Shown piece after piece: positions 11,901 to 24,600 of a DNA stretch of 64,000 bases (its first letter is position 1; each line of letters opens with the position of its first letter). The stretch comes from Ianthella basta (lineage: Eukaryota; Porifera; Demospongiae; Verongiida; Ianthellidae). Position numbers and translations under genes: made by a program. The DNA lies in the NCBI GenBank assembly GCA_964019415.1, contig OZ025888.1:1265383-1329382 (forward strand), written 5' to 3'. The notes under the pieces were generated by a model that made no database searches, was not told the origin of the DNA, and was given only the letters and a program-made list of their open reading frames with translations.

Positions 11901-14900
11901 ACTATGTGTAATATTTTCAGTTGTTTCCTTCTACAGATCCCATCACTTTGACATCTGCTGCAATGACAACACTGGAGCGCAATGAGAATGAAACTGTTAC
12001 ACTGAGGTGTGCCTTCTTCAAAGACCCAGATGACCCAGATCCTTTCCCACAAGTTACATGGAGCGGCCCTTCATATGGTACCAGATATTATCATGCCACT
12101 CAAACTAACTCTATCAATTATGAGAGCACTGTCAATTTCCAGGCCAACAGAGATCATGATGGCCAGTTCACCTGTTCTGTGAATGATTTTGGAGTTGGGA
12201 TCATTCGTGCAAGGTTTCAGATAACAGTTTACTGTGAGTCTCCACAGTCACATGTACTTTAGATGAGATACTATGGTGGTATAAGTATAGATAACACTTT
12301 GATCCCACTTCCTGTAGATCCTCCATCTGGAATTACACTGCTACCATATTTCTTCATAGCTATAGTCAATTATGGTTCTTCCACTACTTTCACCTGCACT
12401 GGCCAAGGCCGACCAGCCCCTGAGTTCAACATCACCAGGACTCTTCCCAATGGGACAAACATCACTACATCTGGGGCCTCTTTTGTGCTACAGCCGTCCT
12501 CCAAGGAGGAGCTGGGGAGGAATTTGCTGACTTGCTCTGCTACCAACTCACAATACACTACAACTGTACAGTCACCAACCCTCGGCATCACTATCGTTGG
12601 TGTGTGAATACATGCTGATTTCGAGAACAGATGCATACCACATGCTTAGATGAGAATTTAGTCAATGTTCTATTATGTGCTCTTAGATACTCCTGAAGTG
12701 GTAAACTCCAGTTCAATTCAAGTGATCAGCAGATCATTCACAAGTGTGTCAGTGCAGTGGACCCAGCCACAGGACAACTTTGCCACAATTTGGTATTATA
12801 GACTTCAGCTAGAAGAGTGTGCAACAAGCAACCACTCTGGCAGTCCATGCCAGTTTGTCCACGGCCTAAGGATGTATAATAGCTTTCGTTCCACTTCTCT
12901 CACTCTGAACAGCCTCAGCCCATTCACAACCTATACATTGGAGATAGCAGCAGGTAATTCAGCTGGTCTTGGGCCCTTCTCCAATTCTGTTGTAATACAG
13001 ACGGTTCAACAAGGTTAGCTATAATAATTATTATCACATCATGTGCAAGAGTAGCACTGAACACTTGCGCTGGCACCATGCACTAACTTTACAACTGCAC
13101 CTACGTACTATAATAATTATTATATTTCAATACTGTAAAGACTATGTACATGTACATTGTGGGTTGAAATGCATTTTACACAACAACAAATTCAAACTGT
13201 CATAATTATTTGTGTTTTTGCAGATGAAGCCACTGTGAAGAACTTTAATGCCAATCATCAAGGAGGTACAGTTGTCCTCTTCCAGTGGTATGCTGATGAA
13301 AACCTCACACAACCTAGCACTGCATTCAACTACTTCCTCTTGACTCGTCTGCGCCAAGGCTTCTTTGAAGTGAACATCACCCGCAATTTTAGTGATGCCC
13401 TATGCCCCAATAGCACCACACAAACAATGCTCTGCTATGAGTGGGATGGATTTGCAGCTGGTGCAGTCTATTCTGTATGGATTGAGATGGTGTACTCCTA
13501 TCCAGTCACTGGAGGAAGAGTTACTCTTACAGTGACCATCCCAACAGGTGTGCATGGTATTGCTTGCATGTGCACTTAATACTTTCTTGGAGGATGAATG
13601 TTTAGTAAATTTAGTGAGCAACATGATAGTAATGAAACTATTACAATAGTGCATAAATTGAGGTCAGTCCTGACTAGGACATAGTGTATTATATGATTAT
13701 TGTTAAATATTCTTTACAGTACTTGCCCACACTTTATTATTTGTGAGTAGACAATACTATCTACGATGTGTAATTATTAGAGGCTTATCCAACAACAGCT
13801 TACTCGGTGTCACTTGTAGTGCATATTAACTTTTGCAGGTGCTCAGTCTACTCTGGTCAGTGCTGCTGCTGGAGGAGCTGGTGCCGGGTTGTTCTTGGTG
13901 GTGGCAGTCCTAGTTGTGCTACTTCTCACTTTGATTGGACATAAATTGAGGAAGAAGAAAGGGTAAGAGCATGCGCAGGTAGTGGTAAGTAGAGGAATTT
14001 GAAGCTAATGAGGTGGGATCGTGTACGGCGTCAGTGGTTATGTATATAAGCATGCAGTGGGGTGCAGTGCAGGGGGTCACTGAATTATCTAACACTATGC
14101 ACACTAAGTACAATTAATTCACACATCGTACTATTCTAGCCATTTTGAATTACTTGGCAAAGCTTCCTAATAATAATGGATCACTATAATTTTATTCATT
14201 TACATGGTCATTGTTGGCATGATATAACGCTTCTCACATCTCTATGCATGGATCATTCCACGGCTTCAGGAGAATGAATGAAAAAATGCATGACAGATAG
14301 CTAGTAATAGCAAAGGAATGGTGGCAGTAAATACCTGCTAGCAATATATACAATCCAACCATACAATGTGAAACATTAAAATTAGCTGATTCTAACACAT
14401 GCTTTGGTATTTTCTCCTCTCAATATGTTCATGTGTAGAACCAAAGAGTTAGCAGGAGAAGATGTAAGCAAAACAGTTGCTCCATGGGAGAGTGCAGACT
14501 ACAGTGGAAAGGAGGAAGGCAATGCATATTTGGATAAAACTGACACAGCCAAATACTCAAGGTCTGGTACCATTGGTGATAGGAGTGCCTATGAGCCTCT
14601 ACAAGTGGACCAGGTTGGTCATCACAGCTACTCCAAGTGCACCTTTGGGCAAGCGACTGAGGGAGGGCAGGATGGTGAGTATGCTCCTTTGGATGTTACC
14701 GAAACGAAGGACACACAGTTTGCAGTGCCAGTGGCAAGGGAAACACTTGGGGAGAAGAATGAGTATGCCAATAGCCTTGCTCTTGTGGATGCAGCCCCAA
14801 AGAAAGCAGAGCTACATCAAGCCGGATGGACTGCAACAGATGACAGCTCTCCTGCCTATGCCAATATTGGATTTGCAGCTGATGAAGGCAGTCACAAAGA

Positions 14901-15381
14901 TGCTACCAAAGTTCCATGGAAGCAGCAATTTGATAAAGGCAAATTGAAAGGAATGGCAACACAGCCCCCACCCACCATGGCCAAGCCAAAGAAGACAAAA
15001 GACGACTCAGCAAGTAAACCAGCTGATACAACTGAGGATAATGTTGTGGTGGGATTGGGCAGCCATGTAGCACCCTTAGTGGCCATTGAAGTGGGCCAAC
15101 AGGAAACTCAAGTCCCTCCTCAGTTGGTAGCTAAACCAATTCTGCAGGATGGTAAGAAGAAGGAATCCTCAAAAGTAGCAGCAGATGAGAAGCACAAAAA
15201 GAAGCCACTCCTCCCAAAGCATTTGACTGCAGCTGTTACTCTTCCATCCAACTCCAAGGGAAAGACCCCTGCATCCACCCCTCATCCACCAGCAATCAAG
15301 GAAGCAACTGCAAAAGATGAAGAGTCTACTTCTGCAGGCAAAGTTGCCGAGCTTGCCAGGAAATTGGAAAAGGGCGAGTAG
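8955..15381 (+). CDS. R2: Ig(6)-FN3(2) single-pass receptor, full-length type member
   Basis: Eleven exons are read: 8955-9033 signal peptide; 9189-9431 Ig1; 10321-10581 Ig2; 10752-11057 Ig3; 11473-11751 Ig4; 11937-12233 Ig5; 12318-12599 Ig6; 12687-13013 FN3A; 13224-13547 FN3B; 13839-13962 transmembrane; 14439-15381 tail. They join without a gap into 1154 residues. Ig1-Ig5 show the Cys..Trp..Cys pattern (for example SCSASG-type, QWYHNGT and YTCEVSN in Ig2). In Ig6 the core Trp is replaced by Phe (PEFNIT). FN3A has the VSVQW and YTLEIAA strands. The tail has SAYEPLQV, GEYAPLDV, EYANSLA and AYANIGF tyrosine motifs, then PPPTMAKPKK, KKPLLPKHLT and the terminal AELARKLEKGE. N-glycosylation sequons are frequent. 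It acts at the cell surface by design; the ligand is unknown. The distal tail is almost identical in DNA to R1. Confidence 0.88.
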
Positions 15382-17573
15382 TACACATTAAAGAACTGTG
15401 TGTGCGTGTGTGTGTGTGTGTGTGTGTGAGTGTGTGTGTGGCACATTAATCACATGCAAAGGGCTAAAGTACATAATTCATCTTGGTGGAATTCATAACA
15501 CATTAATTTTTGTGCTATTATATTTGCAACTGTTTCTGCATACATTCAGACATGTATCATTTGACCTCTGTAAGTGTGTCTTCATTAAACATTATTTGAT
15601 TTGTAACCTAAAACAATGCAGATTGAGTGTTTTGCTTCGTCAGCATGAGTAAGGTCCGTGTGTGTATATATATGTATGTGAAAAGGCAGAGTGTGACGTT
15701 TGCAATACCTTTTGAGAGCATAGGATTGTATGATCAAGTACTGCACGACTGGATTCAAACTAATGATTAATTGCCGCAATATGGAACAGGACAACAGCCT
15801 TCAACCTCATCAACACAGTTAACAGTTTGTTACAAACATTGAGTCTCCTGTGCTATGTATAATAATTTAAGGGAATGATGCCGCATGGACTGCGCTTCAT
15901 TAAAGAAATAGTACCATTCACCCTAGACCAAGAACACATGGCATTGTGCTCTTGATGGTGTTATTGAAGAGTTTTATTGAATGTCCATTGCATTAACTCA
16001 AATGGTACTCAGCAATTCTGTAACATACATCAAGTGCCATGTTGCCATTTAATTCTGATGGGGTGAGTTGTTATAGCATGATACACCCACACACCCACAG
16101 ACATACTATGTTAGCACAAAATAAAACAGACACATAATTATGCATCTTAATGCATTGGTAATCTAGATGAGTTTATACACAATCTTTGCTATAGCTTGTT
16201 CCTAGAAACAGACTTCAGTGTGTATACCTGTGTCCAGTCCTTAGTAGGAGATACTATTGCCCTCTATTTCATACACATAACAAATGCCCAAGGCTTCATA
16301 CACTAGTGAATGCACTGTGCAATCTTCACTGCACATGAATGACCACAAGAGTATGCAAATTTATATGTGAATACAGTTGCAATGCGTGAATGGCTATAAC
16401 TGCATGGTGTGAACACAATATTTACATTCACATCTAGTACTTAGGAAGGAATACCCGCCGCTGAACCAACCCACAAGCTATTCATCTCCTCTGAGCACAC
16501 ATGCATGCATTGACTGCTAATGATTGAAATGCAGTGAAGGAGGTTATATCCTAGCTGTCAGGTTATATACTTTGTCGTTGCTGCTATGTAGCTTAACATA
16601 ATAGCTAGACATGAAAGTGACATTCCAAATTGCAGAGCAGCATAATAATATTAGTATGCAGATTGTGGTGTACATAAATGGTATAAGGGAGAAGTTGTGT
16701 ATGAGTGAGTGTGTGTATGTGTGTATTGTAGAGATAGGAAAAGTGTGTGCTAATTTGAGCATGTGATAACTGATCTGACAGCTACTTATCTACTGCACTC
16801 ATTTCTCCTTTACCATTACACAACACCATTAACAAGCTGAAACTGAAAAGTGCAGTACTATCTTGTGAAGTAACCAAAAAGTAACAAAAACAGAAAACAT
16901 CTACATACAATCATCTGTACATAGGTACACACAGTCACATGATTCTAGTTACGTATATATCTAAATGTCATGCAATGCATGTTATGTTATATATAGTATA
17001 ACACTACTGTCCAGTGATATGCCTCACACACTACAGTCAGTAATTGTACAACTACAAAATGCATCTGCAGAGCATGTCAGTCTTTGGTCTTCTAAGTGGA
17101 ACATAAGCAACTTCAAGAACATCACGAAGAGCTTGACAGATTAGCATGGAGGGCCTTAGTAACTAAGGCGTTGTCAGTCAATGCCCAAAGAGAGATAGTT
17201 TGTTGTTGCCAATTAATTTATGCCCAAAGAGAGAGATTGAGATAGAGAGACTGGAGAGAATGGGACTTTAATGTGTGCATTTACATTTGCATGAGTCTAT
17301 GCTACTGGTGTACTCTGTATATTGATAGCTATAACAAGAGCTGATGTGGTATATAGAGACTCACGCTGTGGCATTCAAATGGGAGTTTGAGAAATCATTT
17401 GGCAAAGTTATATTGTTAAGATGGTTCGACCTCAAGAGTCACAACACACACACACACACACTATTTTCAGTTTCCTAGTTTATATACTGCATGTGCTCAA
17501 AGTGTCCTTATAGCAATGCCTAATGTTATTACACCATTCAGGCCAATACAGCTCTTGTGTGTAGTTGATCACA
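15382..17573. other. Spacer between R2 and R3
   Basis: A short TG tract (15400-15438) follows the stop codon. The ATTAAA at 15899-15904 is a possible poly(A) signal shared with R1. The segment of about 15445-16858 has an inverted second copy at about 26748-28655. About 17270-17573 is the immediate upstream region of R3 and recurs in direct orientation upstream of R4 (about 28690-28830 and 29378-29494). No gene is recognised. Confidence 0.6.
15400..15438. repeat. Short (TG)n tract after the R2 stop
   Basis: About 20 TG units with one GAG interruption, at the position matching the much longer tract after R1. Confidence 0.9.
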
Positions 17574-20500
17574 ATGAAGAGAGAGCTGTCAAACTTGTAC
17601 TGGGTTGCTACTGTTCTCCTAGCCCTAGCTGGACAAGTGTCCCACACTGCAGCTGAGACCAAATGTGGTAAGCATGCAATGAATTGAACTGTACCGTAAC
17701 AATGTGTGCTAAATGTGTTCAAGACAACTATCCATTACCGTGTACAGGAGTGGCCACCACTGTCACGGTCAATGTGGCTGCTGGCAGTCCTCTGGTCCTG
17801 GAGTGTGAGGGCCCTGCTCAAGTGACATGGGAGAATCATGCTCAAAATACTAATCAGAGTGAAGTGATCACCAGCCCGTTAAACAATGCTGGAGAACAGA
17901 GGTCCTGGTTGGTATACAGAAATGAAACATACTCTGACTCTATCATCACTTGCAAAACAAGCAATGGAAATTGTCTACTAAAGAATTACTCAGTGACGGT
18001 CTTCAGTAAGTGAACTTTGAGTATAAGGATAAACAAATCATGGGCACCATCTCAATCTTGTACTCTAAATATATATAATATTGTTCATTTCACGTCTCAA
18101 GCAGTTTGTGCACACAATATATTATAGATTTTGCAGATGTAACTGTATGAATAGCTCATTCCATGTTATATTGCAATTATAAAATATGTAGAGTATCTTG
18201 ATCAATACTTATAGCTTTTGAAGATGCATGATCAGCATTTGCACTGTTCACCTTCCTTGCAGCTTTCCCTTCAAATGTGCACATCACTGCCTCAGGGCTG
18301 ACTGCAAACACAGTAGAGTTCAACAATTCAGTCACGCTGTCTTGTTCTGCCTCTGGTACCACTCCTCTCCAGTTCCAGTGGTACCACAATAGTACCAACT
18401 TATCAGGTGCCACATCTAGTTCCTACAACGTCGCTTCTGCTGATTACAAAGATACAGGGGTGTACACTTGTGAGGTGTCTAACTGGGCAAGGAGCAGCAG
18501 TGGAACATACACACTGAGAGTGCAAGGTGACTATGAACCTTTGTTTGTACGTATACATATAGCTATTTTAATTTTACCAATCACCTCATCTCATCAGTGC
18601 ATTTTTGTTACTGTATGAATATCTCTGCCTACTTCTCACATTAATTTGTCCAAAGATATATAGTTTGTTGTCAATTAAGAATTCCAAAAGAATTGAATTT
18701 GAAACTTTATGAATTATTAATGTGCTATTCCAATCTTTCCCCATCCAGTCCTTCCCACTATTTCCAGTTTGAACTCATCAGCTCCAGGCAATAAGATCAT
18801 CCTTCCCAGAACAGGGTCTACCTCAGTTACCATTACCTGCACAGCCAGTGGAGATAATAGCTCTGTCACATTTCAGTGGACACTAAATGGTGGTACTGTG
18901 CCTGGTAGCAGTGTTACTGCCACCAACAGTGGGAACCAGGTAATAGGGCAGTTCGTCATCACTTCCGTCACACCTACCCACGGAGGTACCTACTGGTGCT
19001 TAACTAGCAATAATGTTGGAAGTGATATTCAAGAGCTGACTTTAACAGTTGTAGGTAGGTTTAATGGAATTAAGTGATGATGAGGGGATGAATATCTTAC
19101 TCATGTATTGGTATATGCTTGTGATTCGGGATAATTCTTGATTTCAGTTGAGAGAATTTTTAAAGTCAGAAATTTGAAGTGTATTGAAATATGTTAAATA
19201 GTACAACTAATGAAAAATGGAAAATGTAGTATGCATCTTAGCTGCATGAAGTTCATGCAGATGTACTGTTCAATGTCTATTCATGGACAAATCTTGCAAT
19301 TTTGGATTCTCACTGTAGGCAATTGTAGTCTTCTTAAGCTTTATACACATTAATGTTCATTAGACTATAGCTATGTGTAGCTATTACATAATATTTTTTC
19401 TCTTAATGTAGACCCACCAACTGCAACAATCACTACCATTAGTGATGTGGAAGACGTTGTTTATGTATTAAATGCCACTTCACATAATTTTGATTGTGCT
19501 GTGAATGGCACCTCTCCGCTCAACACATCATGGACACTACAGACTATGCGAGGAGAAAGCAGTAGAGATGGTATAAACTTCAGTAGCATCCTTACGCAGG
19601 ACGATGAAGGGAATTACACGTGTACAGTAGAAAACAGTGAAGAGGGACTCAGTGACAGTGCTACAGTGATGGTGAAAGTGTTTGGTGAGCATGACTTAAG
19701 TTGAAGACCCATTCACATCATTCTTTAAGTTTTAAGCATGCATATTATATGTATTGTGCATATCATGACTGTTACTATTGGTTCAACCCTCAGTAATGGA
19801 TATGTTGCATATATACCAAGTACTGTACATTTTGCGTATTTATCATTGTTGCTTCCTCACCAGATCCCACCATTTTGACATCTGCTCCCATGACAGCACT
19901 GGAGCACAATGAGAATGAAACTGTCACACTGAGGTGTTCGTTCTTCAAAGACACAGATAATCCATTTCCTTTCCCACAAGTTTCATGGAACGGCACTTCA
20001 TTCAGTGCAACAGTAACTGCCACTCAGACTAACTCCAGCAACTATGAGAGCAATGTCACTTTCACAGCCAGCAGACAGCACCATGGCCAGTTTACATGCT
20101 CTGTGAATGATACTATAGTTGGCATTCTTGAAGCATTGTTTAATTTAACAGTTTACTGTGAGTCACTCTAGGATGAAATTGCGAGGTGGGTAGGTGTATA
20201 ATGGTATTGCTCTCTTCCTGCAGATCCTCCAACAGATATTTCATTACAACCAGCATATACTGATGTCAACATTACTTCCTCCACTACCTTCACCTGCACT
20301 GGTCAAGGACGGCCACCTCCTGAGTTCAACATCACCAGGACTCTTCCAAATGGGACAAACATTACTACATCTGGGACCACTTTTGTGCTACAGCCGTCTT
20401 CTAAGGAGGAGCTTGGGATCAATTTGCTGACCTGCTCTGCTACCAACTCACAATACACTACAACTGTACATTCAGCAACCCTCAACATCACAATCAGGGG

Positions 20501-22181
20501 TGAGTGCTTTGTTCTGTGCATGACACATGTCTGCACTGTTGACCTATGATTAGTGCATATATTGATGCTGTTCTCTTGTGCACAGGTACTCCAGAGGTAG
20601 TGAACTCCAGCTCAATTCAAGTGATCAGCAGATCATTCACAAGTGTGTCAGTGCAGTGGACCCAGCCACAGGACAACTTTGCCACAATTCAGTATTATCA
20701 GACTCGCCTAGGGGAGTGTCAGACAAGTAACCACTCTGGTAGTCCATGCCGGCTTGTCATTCCCCAACTAGGCCGGTCAAATTCCACTTCGCTCACCCTG
20801 AGCAGCCTCAGCCCATTCACAACCTATACATTGGAGATAGCAGCATACAATAGAGTTGGTCTTGGGCGCTACTCCAATGCTGTTGTAATACAGACAGTTC
20901 AACAAGGTTAGCTACTATCAGAAGAGTACGTACACACTTATCTGTCACTCTTTAGTGTACACAGCACACCCATTATGCTATCACGCTTTCAATGTGTGAC
21001 ATAATGGCATGACTATTTTCAGTGACCACTGATATACTTATGAAGCAATGCACATGCAATAACATGTTGCCCTACCTTTGTGAATATCCTCCTCAGATGA
21101 AGTCACAGTCACTAACTTCACTGCCACTCCTCAAGGCAACAGTGAAGTCCTCTTCCAGTGGCATGCTGATGCGAACCTTACACAGAATGGCACAACTTTT
21201 GGCTACTTCCGCTTGACTCGTCTGCACCAAGGATTATTGATAAAGGAGTACACCACCCTCAGTTTGAGTGATGTCCAATGCCAAGATGTAATTGCACAGG
21301 TAAAATTCTGCTTTGAGTCGGATGGATTTGAAGCTGGTGCAGTCTATTCTGTATGGATTGAGATGGTATACTTCCATCTAGCCACTGGAAGAATAGTGAA
21401 TCTTACATTGGCCATCCCAACAGGTGTGCATGCATGGTGTGGCTTGCATGCAAAACATGATTCATGCTGAACTGTGTGAATTTGTATGTATACTATATAT
21501 GGCCCTGAAAACCATATAATTTTATGAGATTGCTCATACTGTTGAATGCACTGTAGAATTTACGTGAAATACACCAAGATAGCCATGCAAACTAATGCCA
21601 TTAGTTTTTATTGAACAATGCCACTCTTTCTGTATTTCTTAATAATTGGCATTCAAATGCAACTAGTGTTCTGCTTCTCCATTTTTATAATTTTACTTGC
21701 ATAGCTGAGTCGAGTCTGAATGGTGCTGCTATTGGTGGAGTTCTGGTGGGAGCGGTGCTGACAGTGCTGTTGGTGGTGCTGGTTGCACTCATTCTAGTAG
21801 TGATTGGATGCAGAAGGAGGAAGAGGAAGGGGTAAGGAATTATAAGTAGTCAAAGCACTGAAGGTGAAACTAGGATCAAGTCGGTAGCTGATGCAATGGT
21901 GCTGTGTGGTTCAATTTTATCAGACTATAATGACTGAAAATATGGGCTGCGCATCTGCATCTTTTGTATATGAATGAAGAATGTATGACATGTTTCTTGT
22001 GGTGCGTGTTTAGAGCTAAGACTTGTGCTGTTAGATTAAGATGGACATGCGCACTGAACACTGGTTTCGACTTGTGACCATAATCAGTCTCATTATGGCC
22101 AGGGTATTCACACGCAGACACAAAACACATGTGCACACACACACACACACACACATACACACACACACACACACACTTACA

Positions 22182-22264
<83 letters not shown>

Positions 22265-23722
22265 CATAAAGTACACACATACATACATACATACATACAG
22301 GTGAAGTATGTATAAAGATGGCAACCTTGTCATAAACCTTTCCACATAACAAGATATGGTGACAGCCAGCATTCTATTGACATAATGTAATGTACTACTA
22401 TAAATTATATGTGTATATAGCTCTTTTGATTTCCTGAATGCAGAAGCAAAGAGCAAGAAGCAGGAGATACCGATAGAACTGTAGCAACAGTGGCAAAAAT
22501 CAACTTCAATGGAACGAAGGACGGTACTGCATCTTTGGGCATAACTGACACAACCAAACAGTTAGCAAGAGAAGATGTAGGCAGAACAGTTGCTCCATGG
22601 GAGAGTGCAGACTACAGTGGAAAGGAGGAAGGTAAAGTGCATTTGGATAAGCCTGACACAATCAACTATTCAAGGTCTGCTACTATTAGTGGTGGGAGTG
22701 CCTATGAGCCTATACAAGTGGACAAAGTTGCTAGTCACGACTATTCTCAGTACACCTTTGGGCAAGTGACTGAGGGACCCCACAGTCATACCACTGCACC
22801 CTGTGGACCTCTGCAAGTGGACAAAGTTGCTCACCACAGCTACTCCAAGTGCACCTTTGGGCAAGCGACTGAGGGAGGACAGGATGGTGAGTATGCTCCT
22901 TTGGATGTTACCACACTACAAGACACAGCGTATACAGTGCCAGCGCCAGTGGAGACATCTGATGAGGCTTACGAGTATGCCAACAGCATGTTTGATGATG
23001 AGTATGATGATCTTGAGGATCCAACATCACAGAAAGCAGAGCTACATGAGAGTAAGACAGGGATGACTGCATCTGAACATGGCGCTGCAACTGATGCTCC
23101 ACACACTGGGTATGCTAACTCCAGGTTTGAAGACAATCACAGAGATGATAGTAAAACCAATAAGAAGTACTTTACCATAAGGACCTGGAAGGAAAGTATG
23201 ACACACACCCCACCCACTGCAGCCAAGAAACCAGGACGACAGTCAGGAAGAAAATCAGCTGCTGCATCTCAGGTCAACATTGTAATGAAACCAAAAAATC
23301 CTGTTGTACCATTTGTGACCAGTGAAGTAGACTTGCAAAGCACCCGGGTTCCTCTTCGGCTATCTGCAAAGACCACACCTGAAGCAACTGCACAGGACAG
23401 CAAGGACAAGAAGGTGCTAAAGCCAGCAACTGATGAGAAAGGTGGCAAGAAGCCTATTCTCCCAAAGCATGTGACTGCAGTCAATGCTACCCCACTGTCC
23501 AGTCCCAAGGGAAAAGCCCTTGCATCCACTTCTCTTCAGTTCAGCCGCAAAGGAAAGCCCCCTACATCCCCTGATTCTCCTCAATTAAGCCCCAAGGAAG
23601 GGACTCCTTCTCTGGCAGCCAAGAAAGCACCCGCAAAGAAAAGAGAGTCCATTGCTACAGGCAAAGTATCTGTAGCTGAGCTAGCCAGGCGCTTGGAAAA
23701 GGGAAAGCACAATAATGGGTGA
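17574..23722 (+). CDS. R3: Ig(6)-FN3(2) single-pass receptor with duplicated tail module
   Basis: Eleven exons: 17574-17667 signal peptide (MKRELSNLYW...); 17748-18005 Ig1; 18263-18526 Ig2; 18749-19054 Ig3; 19412-19684 Ig4; 19864-20157 Ig5; 20224-20499 Ig6; 20586-20906 FN3A; 21097-21423 FN3B; 21705-21831 transmembrane; 22444-23722 tail. They splice in frame to 1272 residues. The membrane segment ends in CRRRKRKG. The tail is longer than in R1 and R2 because the module starting YEPxQVDKVA..H..YS..TFGQ.TEG is present twice in tandem. In the second copy the YEPL tyrosine has become CGPL. Further motifs are GEYAPLDV, YEYANSMF and DEYDDLED, then a Pro/Lys/Ser-rich half and the terminal VAELARRLEKGKHNNG. 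The last intron holds an AC tract. Signal peptide and upstream region are closest to R4, so these two are recent duplicates. Confidence 0.88.
22132..22262. repeat. (AC)n tract in the last intron of R3
   Basis: About 65 AC units with a few AT and TT interruptions, between the transmembrane and tail exons. The same intron in R4 has an AC tract at 39342-39433. Confidence 0.95.
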
Positions 23723-24179
23723 CTAATGGTATATATATACAGTGCAAGTTGCAAAATACAAGGGTATTGAAGCCATAAAATAATGTAATATAATATAATG
23801 TTTGAAGACTCAGACCATTGGTAAGATGTCAAACTTAAGGGAAGTTTATTAACAATTTTAAATATGACAGAATATTTAATTAGGCCTTAGTTTATGCGCA
23901 AGGTGACACAAATAGCAAATATAAAATGCCATAGCCCCATATCATTGCCATGGCACATTTATACCGATAGTGGGTGTTATAATAATTTAATATATTATTA
24001 TGCCAAAGGCAAGCTAGCGTGCAAGTGCACAACTGCCAGCACTGACTGCCACATACAAATACAGTACTGCTAGCATCATCATACACCTACAATGTTACAT
24101 GCCCAAATATTATAATATTATATACAACTACCACATGCTACCATCGCATGGTACCACTTCCATGACACCACTACCACCA

Positions 24180-24310
24180 CCATGCACCACATCATAGTGC
24201 AAGTTGCAATCTGTGCATGCAGTATATGTGCAAGTACTATACTAGGAACAAGACCACCAGTGCAAGTTGCCAAGGATAATTGACCTGAGTGCAGGTAGAG
24301 TGTTTGCGCT
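24180..24310. repeat. Direct repeat, copy 1 (partner at 26430-26560)
   Basis: Both copies share 'agtgcaagttg', 'gcagtatatg', 'accagtgc.agttgcc' and 'gagtgca.gtagagtgtttgcgct' in the same order. They bracket about 2.1 kb of repeat-derived DNA, so the interval may be a unit bounded by terminal direct repeats or the product of a segmental duplication. Confidence 0.6.
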
Positions 24311-24367
24311 ATATACCACCACCACCACCACTACCACCACCACCACCACCACTACCATGCTAGCAAC

Positions 24368-24600
24368 ACATTAGAAGAAGATCTTGGTAGAGTAGCAAAA
24401 TGGATAGTGGCAAATGGGCTTAAAATGAATGTTGCTAAGACCAAATTGATGGTGCTCAGTAAGAATGTGATAAGAGACGGGCCAATGATGTAGTAGTCCG
24501 GTCTGGAGAACAGGCACTAACCAAACAAGAAACAGTGAAGTACTTGCCACAAGCTATCAAAGATATTAAGGATAGAAAGTTGTTCAGAGCAGCTCTATAC
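24368..24600 (+). pseudogene. LINE-type reverse transcriptase fragment
   Basis: The translated piece reads through a KWIVANGLKMN..KTKLMVLSKN segment. This is typical of the stretch following the (F)ADD box in non-LTR reverse transcriptases. A stop codon lies at the 'gatgtagtag' site, and a later QETVKYLP piece may be its continuation. No catalytic motif remains. Confidence 0.5.

Noticed and set aside
14574-14700. Classical ITAM in the receptor tail
   Set aside because: The YxPL pair is about 26 residues apart, beyond the 6-12 residue ITAM spacing; described as tandem ITIM-like motifs instead.
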